A DNA stretch of 64,000 bases from Alopecurus myosuroides (lineage: Eukaryota; Streptophyta; Magnoliopsida; Poales; Poaceae): contig CM054057.1 in assembly GCA_028641055.1 (NCBI GenBank), positions 405,160,814-405,224,813 on the forward strand. Direction: 5' to 3'. The notes under the pieces are model-generated. The model was not told the DNA's origin. It saw only the letters and a program-made list of their open reading frames with translations, and did not search any database. Numbering within the stretch: the stretch's first letter is position 1; the number at the start of each line of letters is the position of its first letter. A program made the position numbers and the translations under genes. Shown piece by piece: positions 21,879 through 33,137 of this stretch.

Positions 21879-22860
21879 TCAAACGGGTCTCCTTAAGCTC
21901 TGAAGAATGATGCCCATGGCTTTAACATTAAATTCCTTTGAGATTTTGAACTTGACATCTGTCTCCACACCATACTTACTGGCAATTGCCAGAAGACTGT
22001 TTGTGGCGAACTGCTCAACTTTTTCTGATGCATATGTAAGACCATAGAGCGTTTTCTCAACCTATGAGATATACATAAGTATTAGCATTACAGAGCACAG
22101 TATTATATCGAAACAAAGTAGTGTTGCTCCCTACCAATCTAACCGTTGTTCCTCGGACATCATCTTGAGAGTGAATGGCACACTGCAATTCATAACAATA
22201 AGTGAGTCACAGTTCAAAGATGATAAATAGTGTGGAACCACTAGCTGTATAAAAACATGTTATCATTGTACACTCAGATTTATACCATCACTAATCAAAA
22301 CTTATACTAATAAAGTAGCACACTCAAACCAAAATGCTTTAAAACAATAAATAACAGAAGCAGCTTTGTAAATCAAATTGTCAATATTTAGTCATATTAA
22401 TTCAGAGGAATCACAAAATTTTAAATACAGTGAAAATGATTTACAGTATACTACCAGTTGAAAAAGAAACATTACAAACCTTCTAAACAATATCCAAACA
22501 AGTTTGCCGGAGTGGAGGCCGCCCTAAAATAAGACTCCATTATGTTCCGAGGGCTTGGGTGACACGGTCACCCTCACTGTCCTTTACTTGTTGGTTGTGG
22601 CACTGTGACATGCAAACACTCTCAAGTAATCTGAATGGAGACTCATGCAAATATGGTGCATCACAAAAAAGTTTATGGAAAAATTTATCTGAGACAAGTA
22701 GCGAGTCAATCAAGGATCTTGCCTGTGTACAAAACACATGGAAAAAATCCATATAAGTTCAACTTTTAGTTGCAAGGCAATGAACAAAAATCTGAATATG
22801 ATGTGCTAACTTACAAGTGATAAAGAACTCGTAATATGTTCATAAGTAGAGTATTTCTCC
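21879..22860 (-). pseudogene. 3' end of an unrecognised host gene, four exons
   Basis: Minus strand. A partial exon up to 22818 ends with a perfect GTAAGT donor (protein ...YEHITSSSLSL). Then come exons 22722-22588 (45 codons, ARSLIDSLLVSDKFFHKLFC...), 22182-22135 (16 codons) and 22061-21879 (61 codons ending LQSLRRPV and TGA). Every exon is a multiple of three and all GT-AG borders keep phase 0, so the piece is real host coding sequence. It resembles the helical C-terminus of a large ARM/HEAT-type protein, but I cannot name the family. It converges tail-to-tail with the fragment ending at 21590. The 5' part is missing at about 22860, where the LTR body resumes. Confidence 0.6.
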
Positions 22861-24276
22861 CTCCGTTTGACTCCCACATGAACAATCAAACTCAGGTTTG
22901 GATTGACGACTCCAAAGGAAAGACAACGGACAGATATGCGATGCCAGCAGGGATTATCCAAACTATTGCATGTTCTACAACTCAGGCCGTCCTAATGCAA
23001 GAACTCTGTGTTATTGTGCTAGTCCCTGGATCAACTGCTAGCACCACAGTTCAAAATGAAATATCATTGCAAATGCGTCCAAATTCTATTACATCGCATG
23101 ATCCAGTCTTTACAAAATATGATTACAACTTGCATAGTCTCAGAAGACTAGCAGGAAACAGAAATACAACGGAAAACATAGTAACATTGAGCCTCATCTT
23201 CTTCATGTGCCACAGGCAAGGCATGTTGGCGATAGACTCGAGATCCTTAACGAAACCTCACTCGTCTTCAGATTCATCTGCAATATAGAATATGCAGCCA
23301 CAAGGGAGTCAATACTATTTAATGTATTGGCAAGTAACACTATGGTGGATATATAATGGCAAAGACTAGCTTCTATATGCATATCTGGCTGAGTGGAGTT
23401 TTGTCTATTTGCATAAAGCAAGTTTTCTCCTAAGTTTTCATAAATACATTTTGATCAATAAGTTGGTACCACTGATGGAAACCAGTGAACCATAAATAAT
23501 TATTGAGGAGTGCCACTGATAGAAACAAGGGAAAATCTCCAGCTATTGTTCTAAACAAGTTTTACTTATTGAAAATGGTGATGAGAATCTTCTGTCCATC
23601 CTTGTCCAGCTGCTCAAATTGTCCATTACCAGGGACACGGCTAAGTACTTAGTTTTTGACTCTGTAGAGTTTGTGCACTTTCACCTTAGACTCAATCAAC
23701 CCAAACATCCTATACACGCTGAGTGTATTAAGGAAAAGAGAGAATTGAGACAAGACCTTTCAGAAGGAGAATCCAACTCTACTGCAAGACCCGTTCCACC
23801 TATAATTATACTACATCTTCATGTCAAGCTGACAAGTTGAACTCCCACAACTTAATTGATCAGGACAGAGCCCATTGTCTAAGGCTGCACGGGAAGCTTC
23901 TAAACTTGAAAGGACTTCATCATCTCTTTGTTCCTGGGTGGAATTCCTCAGGTGAATACCTCAAGTAAATAACCCTTAGACAAGGGCCCTGAGGCAACAC
24001 CCAACTCTCATCAGCCAAACAACCAATCCACCCAGGTGGTTCATTGAGTTGGTACTTAGAATTTTTCCTCAACACTAGTAAAACAATTTTGTAGCATTGC
24101 TAAGCATCTACTGAGTCTAATGACTATAGGGTTTATGTAGGTAATATATGTGGTTATATATATACCACTTGGATAGGATAATAGCATAGAAATAATATAT
24201 ATAATACTGGAATTTTTTTTCCTATCATGATACTACTCAAAATCAACTAATGCATAAAGTAAAATAATGGGTAGTT
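22861..24276. other. body of solo LTR F, no gene
   Basis: Non-coding LTR sequence; only short chance ORFs. A weak match to the other LTRs of the family lies at 23260-23345. Confidence 0.5.
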
Positions 24277-24281
24277 GATGG

Positions 24282-24438
24282 TATTAATTAACTAGCACTC
24301 ACGATACCCAAAGTGCTGGGTCCGTGTATATTGATATTACAAAGATCATACAGAGAGAACGTAACACGTTCGGTTCGGTTTAGGTACAGAGTAGTATCCA
24401 GACTCTACCGTACCAGCATAGAAACTATGACTTTAACA
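24282..24438 (-). repeat. 3' LTR of the copia element (157 bp)
   Basis: On the minus strand it starts TGTTAAAG and ends ...TTAATTAATA. The minus-strand purine tract TTGAGGGGGAA lies just before it (24439-24449 on the plus strand). Confidence 0.9.
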
Positions 24439-24449
24439 TTCCCCCTCAA

Positions 24450-24941
24450 TCATAACTTGTCCAAGTTAAGATTGCGACGAAATACTAACAATTGCCTTGT
24501 AGTAAGTGACTTAGTAAATCCATCCGCCACTTGATCTCCTGAAGGAATAAATCGTATATCCAACAACTTCTGAGCTACTCTCTCGCGAACAAAGTGATTA
24601 TCTATTTCAATGTGTTTTGTCCTTGCATGAAACACTGGATTAGCTGAGAGATACGTTGCTCCAATATTATCACACCATAAACATGCTGTCTTAGACTGCG
24701 GCACTCCCAACTCTGTAAGTAATGATTGCACCCATATGACTTCAGCTGTAGCATTAGCTAAAGCCTTATACTCAGCTTTCGTACTAGATCTGGAAACTGT
24801 AGTCTGTTTTCGCGCACTCCATGAGATCAAATTTGACCCAAAGAACACTGCAAATCCTCCGGTTGATCTCCTATCATCTGGGCATCCTGCCCAGTCAGCA
24901 TCAGAAAATGCACTGACTAATGTAGAGGAAGATCTACTCAA
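24450..24941 (-). pseudogene. copia RNase H, C-terminal part of pol
   Basis: Contains the copia RNase H signatures: [18 protein letters not shown] (first catalytic Asp), then [21 protein letters not shown], then the CDN motif followed by [20 protein letters not shown], and a C-terminal TKSL. It ends at a TGA at 24452-24450, eleven bases from the LTR. It lies in a frame one base away from the rest of pol; the shift falls near 24940-24960. The RNase H domain itself has no stop. Confidence 0.9.
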
Positions 24942-27583
24942 TTGTAGTCAAGTGAAATTGTGCCTTGTAAATACCTCAAGATTCTCTTGACAGCTGTCCA
25001 GTGAACAGTAGTAGGAGCATGTAGAAATTGACACACTTTGTTGACAGAGAATGAAATATCCGGTCTGGTCAATGTAATATATTGCAAAGCTCCAACAATA
25101 CTCCTATAACGAGTAGAATCCTCGCTACTCAAAATCTCACCATCAACAAGTGATAACTTATCAGTAACTGACAAAGGAGTATCAACAGGCTTGCAGTTTT
25201 TCATATGCGCACGACTGAGTAAATCATTGGCATATTTTTCTTGTGTAAGAATTATACCATCATGTACCTTCTTCACCTCAATCCCAAGAAAATAATGCAG
25301 TGTGCCCAAATCCTTTAGAGAAAAATCAAGTCTGAGATCATGAAGAAGAGCATCAACAACTTTCTCCGACGAACTAGCAACAACAATATCATCAACATAG
25401 ATAAGCATAAAGATAGAGAAACCCCCTTTGTTGTAGAAGAACAAAGACGTATCAGCCTTAGATGCAGAAAAACCAAGAGATTGTAGCTTGACACTCAACC
25501 TGGAGTACCACGCCCGAGGTGCTTGTTTTAATCCATATAAAGCTTTATCAAGTTTGCATATATGTCCCATTCGAGAGCAGTCCTCATATCCAGGGGGCTG
25601 CTTCATATAGACCTCTTCTTCCAGAACACCATGCAAAAACGCGTTCTTCACATCTAGTTGACGAAGGTGCCATCCTCGAGACACAGCAATAGACAACACC
25701 AAACGAATAGTCGCCGCCTTGACCACGGGACTAAACGTATCCTCGTAGTCAATACCATATCGTTGCTTAAAACCCTTAGCAACCAAGTGAGCCTTGTAAC
25801 GATCAATAGACCCATCAGCTTTGCGCTTTATCTTATAGACCCATTTGCAATCAATGATATTTTGTTGACCAGTTCTCGGAATTAACCTCCAAGTTTTGTT
25901 ATGCATCAATGCAGAATACTCCTCATCCATAGCGGCCTTCCACTTTGGATCAACAAGAGCTTCATGAATATTACTGGGCTCCCTGGTGCTGGACAAATTT
26001 GCAAATCGAACACGGTCATATTTGACACGACCATATGTAATAGTTTTTGGCCGAAAAATACCACCCTGACTGCGCGTGTGTGCGCGTTCTGAAACAGGCA
26101 CAGCTGAAGCAGCAGGAACATAAATTGCAGAGGATCTGGACAAATCTGCTGAATTCGGCACAGAGGATCCTATAGCCTGCTGTGTGGAGGCGTCACTCGG
26201 CGCAGAAGATCCGGAAAAACTTGTCTGTGGCACTGTCTGTGCGGAAGACTGCGCGGGAGTCGCGTCGGAGGCAGCATCCGCGCTGACCTCTGGCTGCTTG
26301 TCTCGGTCCGTGTCAGCCTCTGTGCGCGTGCGAAGTGCACTGCTACCGGAGGAAAAATCTTCATGGCGACATGGAGATCCAGCACTGCTGCCTGCTGCAT
26401 ATGATTCTTCTCTGGAATCCGTGTCTGACATATAAAAATCAGCAGAACCATCACTTGGACCCGAATTTTGACCCGATTCCTGTATAAATGACTCAGCAGA
26501 TACGTTAGCAGTAGGATCAACATCAGGGTTAAGCTGTAAATCATTCCCCTCATGATTTTGCAAATTAAGAGGTTGTAGTGAGGAAGGAAGCAAAAGAATC
26601 TCAGCACGAAGTTGAGCACCGGCATTGGAATGAAGCGATGTGAACGGAAAGACGAACTCATCAAAGACAAGATCACGTGAAATATACACACGTCCAGTCG
26701 GAATATCGAGACATTTATACCCTTTGTGAAGAGTGCTATAGCTAATAAACACACATTGTTTTGAGCGAAACTCCAATTTGCGTTTATTATATGGACGAAG
26801 ATTTGGCCAGCACGCACAACCAAAAATCCGTAAACGAGAATAATCAGTCTTATCACCAAAAAGACGTTCAATTGGAGTTTGAGAATCAATAACTTTACTA
26901 GGAAGGCGATTAATCAAGTAAACCGCGGTAAGAAAATCTTCATCCCAAAATTTCAATGGCATAGAAGCATAAGCTAAAAGAGACAAGCCAACCTCAACAA
27001 TGTGGCGATGTTTTCGTTCAGCAGGGCCATTCTGCTGATGGGCATGAGGACACGAAACAAGATGAGATATGCATACTTTCTGAAAGAAGGAATTAAGTTT
27101 TTGATACTCGCCACCCCAATCAGTTTGCATAGCAATGATTTTCTTGTCAAAGAGTCTTTCAACAAATTGCTGGAAATCACGAAATTTCTGAAATACATCA
27201 GATTTATTTTTCAAGAGATATATCCACGTGAACTTACTAAAATCATCAATGAAACTGACAGAATATTTATATCTTCCAACCGAAGTTGGAGCAGGACCCC
27301 ACACATCAGAAAACACAAGTTCAAGAGGGAAAGTGGACACACTCGATGACTTAGGATACGGAAGTTGATGACTCTTGGCCTTTTGACAAGCATCACAAAC
27401 TAACTCTTTATTTGATTCACTAAGCGGAATATTATTATCTCGAAGAATTTGGTGAACAACACCCGAAGCTGGATGACCTAGACGCCTATGCCAATGCGAA
27501 GAGGAGGACTTGGTGACACCATGAGCTTGATGACCAAAAGATGATGTAGAAGATAATGATGGCATGGGATAAAGTCCTTCCAC
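24938..27583 (-). pseudogene. copia integrase and reverse transcriptase
   Basis: About 880 codons open. From the N-terminus there is the GAG-pre-integrase/zinc region (HWHRRLGHP ... CDACQKAK); the integrase core with Asp in LVFSDVWGP, Asp in MQTDWGGEY and Glu in NGPAERKHR; a long Ser/Ala-rich linker; and reverse transcriptase with [28 protein letters not shown] and the catalytic YVDD box. It enters from the gag frame through a one-base shift near 27620-27650 and leaves into the RNase H frame near 24950. The domains themselves look complete. Confidence 0.95.
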
Positions 27584-28947
27584 ACATCTACCTTGAAGAA
27601 GTATTTCCCTCGTATCCTGATCCTTGACAAAGAGGAATTAGGCCAATATTCCACAAAGGCATTATTATCTCTAGCTAGACGACTAGTGGACAAGAGACTT
27701 TTGGAAGCATCGGGAACATGTAAGATATTTTTTAAATGCAAATCATGACGAGGGGTATGAATTACAGAATGACCAACATGATGTATATCCATACCTGCAC
27801 CACTAGCTGTGTGAATTTGCTCGTTCCCACGATAGCGATCCCTCACGTGTAATTTTTCTAGCTCGCCAGTGACGTGATCCGTAGCTCCTGTGTCGCTATA
27901 CCAATTTGTATCAACACCATAGGAAGATCCAACGGCAGCCCCCGCTGATTTTTCAGGGCCACGTTCAGGACCACGATAACTCTTTTGAAACCTTTTCCAA
28001 CAATTGACCACAATGTGGCCTTCCCTACCACACAACTGACAAGTAGGACGAGGACCTTGCCTATCTCCACCACCATAGTTCTGGCGGTTTCCTTGAGTAT
28101 TATAGCGGCCTCCACCATTGTTGTCTCCAAAACCCCTCTGATCGTTGCCGCGGTGCTCATAGTAGCCTCCACGCTGATCATATTCAGCACGTTGATCACG
28201 TTGCTGATCCTGGTAGCTTCCACGCCCACCCTCGCGACGATAGCCACGACCACCGCGGGTTGCTGCATTAGCTGAAGAGCCACCTCCATGGTTTCTAGAC
28301 TCCAACCGAGCCTCATATGACATGAACTGAGAGTACACGTCACTTATGCTGACATGTTGTTCCACGTTGATCAAGGCGGTGATAGCAGCAACAAACCCAT
28401 CATACTCATCATCAAGGCCAGCGAGGATATAAGAGATCACGTCCTCGGTGTCCAGGGTTTTTCCAGCAGCTGCCATCTCATCAGTTAGGGTTTTGATTTG
28501 GCCAAAGTAGACCGCTCCAGACTTGTCTTCCTTACGGGTTTGATTCAGCTTTGTGCGTAGATGCACAACTCGAGACTTCGACTGCGATGAGAACATCTCC
28601 ATGACTGCTTTCCACACCGCCGCTGATGAATTTAGGCCTACCATCTGGGTAAGAACCTCTCTTGACATGTTCCGGACTAAAAACCCTAGAACAGTTTGAT
28701 CTTGCGCCACCCATTATGCATGTTTGGGATTTGGGATCTTCACTTCCTTCCCATCCTTGTCCTTGTACACGAGCTCCTTCTCTGGTTCTACTGCCGATCC
28801 ATCCAGGAATCCGAACAATTCTGCTCCACGGATCTCCGGAAGAACCTGCATTTGCCAAAGCAGAAAATTCTCCCGGGTGAGCTTCTCGGAGAGAGTGATG
28901 TTGAGCGATGACGAGGAGCCTGAGGACGAGGAACTGCTAAGCGACAT
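27478..28947 (-). pseudogene. copia gag and protease
   Basis: Likely start ATG at 28947 (MSLSSSSSSGSS...), followed by the UBN2-like gag domain. An in-frame TAA at 28716-28714 interrupts it, after which the same frame runs on. Zinc knuckle CQLCGREGHIVVNC lies near 28040-28000. The protease active site is DTGATDHV near 27890. The frame loses similarity near 27640 because of a one-base shift into the integrase frame; codons after that to 27478 are out-of-frame reading. Confidence 0.9.
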
Positions 28948-29112
28948 GGCTGCGGTCTTGGAGGCTACAGCGATCTATGCTTCGTCGCGGTTCTCGCTTT
29001 GGCAGCGATTCTTGGTTTCGAAAATTGGCTTCCGTACGTCTAGTTTTTCAGCGTCTTGGCTCGTAGCGAAATTGGTCTCGGCAACTTAACTAGAATCGAT
29101 CGGAAGAAGTAT

Positions 29113-29126
29113 TGTGCTCTGATACC
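29113..29126 (-). other. primer-binding site of the copia element (tRNA-iMet)
   Basis: Minus strand TGGTATCAGAGCAC directly next to the 5' LTR. Confidence 0.85.
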
Positions 29127-29127
29127 A

Positions 29128-29284
29128 TATTAATTAACTAGCACTCACGATACCCAAAGTGTTGGGTCCGTGTATATTTATATTACAAAGATCATACAGA
29201 GAGAACGTAACACGTTCGGTTCGGTTTAGGTACAGAGTAGTATCCGGACTCTACCGTACCAGTATAGAAACTATGACTTTAACA
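29128..29284 (-). repeat. 5' LTR of the copia element (157 bp)
   Basis: Near-identical partner of 24282-24438. Both copies end in TA rather than CA on the minus strand, so this terminus is not the usual TG...CA. Confidence 0.9.
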
Positions 29285-29289
29285 GATGG

Positions 29290-32034
29290 TGTGTTACTTG
29301 CCTTTGAACTTGTTGAAGAAAACACACTTCCTTCAGAAAAGGGAACGTTGATCTCCGTACAATCTATACATTGAAAACACAACAACAACATCGACAAGCA
29401 TTCATACAAACAAGAGAAAACATGCAAACAACAATCACAACAAAAGAGTTTTAAACAAGCCATTCACAAAGGTTCAACAAAAGAAAGACTTAGTTAAATA
29501 CTTGCACTTGTGTTTTGACTTTACTAGTTGGCTAAGTAAATACTTGAACCATACTAAGGACTTAGTCTTGTTCCAAAATAGCCACAACACATAAAACATA
29601 TATGCAAAATATTTCCTAAGTCAAAGGCAACAAAGAATAAAAAAAATAGTGAGAGTGAAATTTTGACTAAGTCTTGATGAAGTTCTTCTTGATTCCTTGT
29701 GGGGTGCTGACTCCATTCCTCCTTGAAGGACTTGATGATTTTGGTACCTTCATGAAGTCAAATGGAAAAGAAAGAAGAGGGGGAAAAGACTTAAAGAAAA
29801 AGAGAGATGAGGTTGGTCTTCTTGAAGTTCCCCTTGATTTTCTTCTAAGTGCTTCTACTTCTTTGGATATGCTTCTGAAGTCTGTTTTCTTGGCTAAGTC
29901 CTTCATTTGTTCATGTAGTCCCTTCAGCTCTCCAGGGATGAAGAGGGGGTACTTTCCTTCACTTCCTTGTCTTCACCAAACCAGACTTAGTGGTTTTACA
30001 CCAAGAGGTCAACTGACTTAACTTAACTTAGAAATATTTCAAAGTTCCTAAGGGCTTAGTATTTTGTGTCTCTGGTCTAGATTTAGCACTTAGAGAAATT
30101 TTGCTAGGGAAAGATATATTAGAAACCTTTACTGAAAATAATTAAGTCATAATAGTAAAAGAGCCAAAACTCCAAGGCAACATTTTTAAACTTAGCCAAA
30201 TATGATTTGGGGCATTGGGGACTATTGTTACACGGCCTAGGGTTCACAAAAATATTTACTTACAAATTTTGAATTTATAGAATTTAAACTATGCCAAAAA
30301 TGACCAACAAGCATATTTGAATTTGAAAATATTTAAAATAGTCCAATGTAAAAGTAGTCAGTACTAAAATATTCCACATATTCAGTGCTTCTCAAAAAGT
30401 TCAAGTTTGCTCAAATTGGATTTATAGATTAAAAGTTATTAGCAAAACAAGATTTACAAAGATTCAACAATAGAAAGTGTGTGCACGTATCAAATTTGAA
30501 TTTCTTTGAGTTTAATGTGTTCTACATATTGTGTTGATTTCAAAAAGTACAAAATCATCTAATTTGGATTTGTGGTTCAAAAGTTATTTCAATTCTAAGT
30601 TGGGGGGCTTTTCTGCAAAAATACAGGGGCTAAACTGTTTAAAAGAAATAGGGAAATCCGGGGGAACTAGAACGGAGACTCCTGATTGGCTGGTACCTGT
30701 TCGACAGGATCGTGACTGGGGTGCGTTGGATCTAAGTGGGAATGGATGCTCCAGATTTAAAGTACCTCTTGGCTACTGGCTCTAATCCTAGCCATCCAAT
30801 TAGATCCAATGGCCTACAATACACAGGGAATCGGAGCTCACAAGCGGGGGCGTTTGGGCTGCCGGAGAATGGCGAGACGGTGGCGCTGACGCAGAATCTT
30901 GTCGACGTCGACGACTCGGTGGTCCCTGGGCTCGGCAAACAGGAAGACGACAGTCAGCGCGTCCAGGCGAAGAGTATGGTGGTGGAGACGTCGGCTTTCG
31001 CTTCCCCGAGCAACAGCGAGGCGCGGATGGAGATGGAGGGGCTCCGGTGAGTCTCCGAGTGGACGGAGTGGCCGTTGTGCTGCGAGAAAAAAATATGGAG
31101 ATGGGTCAGGGAGGTGCGCCTCGATGCTGGGAACCAGAAAAGGGAGGAATGAGTGACAGAGGAGAGCTCCGGTGGCCAGATGCGAGGAAATATGACGGCG
31201 GCAGGAGCTTCTCCGACGAGCTATTCCGGTGGCCTAGAGGAGTTTAGATCCAGGGTTTTTGAGGGGAAACGACGGGGATGGTATGGGCTTTATAGGTAGG
31301 CGGTTAGGGCGGAGAAAGACTCTGCGAATCGCGAGGAATCCGGGTTGGATTTGATCCCGTTTTCGGAGTCCTTGCCGTGGACGAGAGGTAAGGGACGACG
31401 TGACGTCACCTTTGACATCACGCGGGACCCACCAGGCAGAGGAAGAAAGAGAGAGAGACGGGGCGGGCTGGTGCGGTTGTCCTGCTGGGTCGCGATGTGG
31501 GCTGCCGCTGGGCTTCTAGTGGGCTAGAGTGTGTTGCGCGGGCGAGGGATAGAGAAGAGAGGGGCAGAGGGGCGGGCTGGGCCTGTCCATTTTTTTGTTC
31601 TCTTTTTTTTCCTGTTGTCTTTAAAAAAATCAATATATTTGGTTTTAAAAGCCCAAATGACCTAAAACAAAAACCTATAGTTTTGTAGAAACAAACTCTC
31701 TGCAAGGGAAACTATTAGGTGTTGTTTTCCACATGTTTTAAGTATTTAATTTTGAAAATTTTAAATAAAACCTTAGTAGCACTTAATTCCACTTTCTAAA
31801 TAGAAATTAATAAATAAAAATGAATTGGGTTGTAATAAAATTTAGAGAGATGCCCCAAAAGAAATTTTTGTTTTTCTAAGTCTTTTACTTGTTTTATAAC
31901 CACAATAAATTATATAAACACTTTATATTAGTTTTGAGTTTGAATTTTAATTTGTTTTGGTGGCTTGCATTAGTAGAAAACCAAAGTTTTAAATTTTTGT
32001 GATTTTTAATGTTTCTAAAATTAGGGACGTTACA
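29290..32034. other. 5' half of solo LTR F, no gene
   Basis: Non-coding on the minus-strand LTR: AT-rich 29290-30650 and 31590-32034 around a GC-rich core (30700-31560) with chance ORFs on both strands. The GC-rich core between AT-rich parts mirrors the layout of the A and C LTRs. Confidence 0.5.
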
Positions 32035-32120
32035 ACAAAACTAGGTAAATGATAATAATCTTACCAAGATCGAGTGCACAGTTTAATCATTGGCACATGT
32101 ATCAAGCACAGACAGATAAG
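32035..32120. repeat. partial unit of the 190-bp tandem array
   Basis: Continues the array broken at 20354: ACTAGGTAAATG followed by CCAAGATCGAGTGCACAGTT, with identity fading after CAAGCACAGA. Confidence 0.8.
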
Positions 32121-32160
32121 CAGGTTGACATCATCTAATAAAAGAGCAAAGTTATTTACC

Positions 32161-33137
32161 TCAGTTGAGGCAAACAACAGAAGAAATAAAGCCATCACTT
32201 CCATTGTAGAAGATTAAGACACACATAGCACACTCCTTGATTCCAGCTAAATTGATGACCTTTGACCAGTTGATTTTCATCTCGGCACCTTCTCTCTTGC
32301 CCTTGATGAACATAACATCTTGAGCATTGGAATTGTTGGTGTATATGACAGGAAGTCGATCCATTGGCGTAAACCCGTTGAGGTAGGCATGGCTAAACTT
32401 AATTGAGAAGTGCTGGAAAAGAAGTATATAGTTAGCTGTTGACTAAGATTAATGTGCATAAGAAGAGTAAAAGAATAAGATTTTTACCATCTTGGACTTC
32501 CCAGGGAAGACATTAGACTTTGTCATCCTACAGATGTAGTGCGGTATAGATGGATGTGGTCCAGCAACTTGGCTTCGGAGATGCGCGACTTGGTCTTCAA
32601 GTCATTTCCACCTCGTTTGCAAAAAAATAGTGTTCATCATAGTCTTGAGTCCCTTGGATTTTGGGACCTAGAATGCAAGAAATAAATTAATCCTGGCTAA
32701 TCTGTAGGTGCATAAGATAGTAATAAACATTTTGTTAGACTTTTCACCTCTACGAGTGATCTTTCTATCACTGACGAGATCCTACCGAGTTGGACTTTTA
32801 CCAACTCCATCAAACACAATGCCACGGACTCCAGAAAGAGGCGATACTCTGGATCTATTTCAACTGGCGCCTCCATCCAGTTACGAGTTTCATAAGGAGA
32901 CATGGTGCAGAAGTTACAGACTCGACTGGAGTGCTACAACAAAATATGAAAATAATAAAAATCAAACAAGTAGCTACGCAGGCGAAAGGAGATACTAATT
33001 TATATGCTAGTATTTACCTTGATTGTCTGAAGAGCAGGGGACCTTGCGAGCTCCGAGACCTTGTTCAGCTGGATCTCCATCTGGGTGGGGGAAGCAATCT
33101 TCGAGATACCTATGACGGTAGCGTAAGCTAAATCCAT
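32161..33137 (-). pseudogene. four-exon B3-like gene remnant
   Basis: Exons 33137-33018 (ATG, 40 codons), 32933-32748 (62), 32667-32488 (60) and 32412-32161 (84 with TGA) all have GT-AG borders and lengths divisible by three, giving 246 codons. One in-frame TGA (32604-32602, exon 3) breaks the frame; otherwise it is open. The end of exon 3 and exon 4 (IPHYICRMTKSNVFPGKSKM, HFSIKFSHAYLNGF, MKINWSKVINLAGIKECAMC) look like a plant B3 DNA-binding domain: Phe/His-rich start, basic strand, W in the middle and a closing strand. The first two exons are unfamiliar. If B3 is right it would have been a nuclear DNA-binding protein; if wrong, it is an unknown host gene. The 190-bp array lies just beyond its stop. 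Confidence 0.45.

Larger units (their letters stand above)
24282..29284 (-). mobile_element. Ty1/copia retrotransposon, complete but disabled
   Basis: 5003 bp flanked by GATGG at 24277-24281 and 29285-29289. LTRs are 157 bp each. On the minus strand the order is 5' LTR, PBS, gag, protease, integrase, reverse transcriptase, RNase H, purine tract, 3' LTR, the Ty1/copia order. The two LTRs differ at about four sites by my count, so the insertion is fairly young. It is inserted in solo LTR F. One nonsense codon and two frameshifts disable it. Confidence 0.95.
20355..32034 (-). mobile_element. solo LTR F with nested gene fragments and a copia element
   Basis: Plus-strand ends are TGTAGCGTTCCC... 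and ...AGGGACGTTACA, that is TGTAACGTCCC to GGGAACGCTACA on the minus strand, like the ends of D, C and A. Five-base duplications flank it and the tandem array reads on correctly once it is removed. Subtracting the copia element (5008 bp with its duplication) and the gene-fragment block (about 2.47 kb) leaves about 4.2 kb, the usual LTR size of this family. Around 23260-23345 it aligns loosely with the A/B/C LTRs (GAATATGCAGCCAC followed by TTGGCAAGT). It is the most diverged member. No internal region is seen. Confidence 0.65.

Noticed and set aside
30228..32034. Separate 1.8-kb solo LTR starting TGTTACACGGCC at 30229
   Set aside because: The flanking 5-mers (ACTAT and ACAAA) do not match, whereas the 20355-32034 reading has a matching duplication and restores the tandem array.
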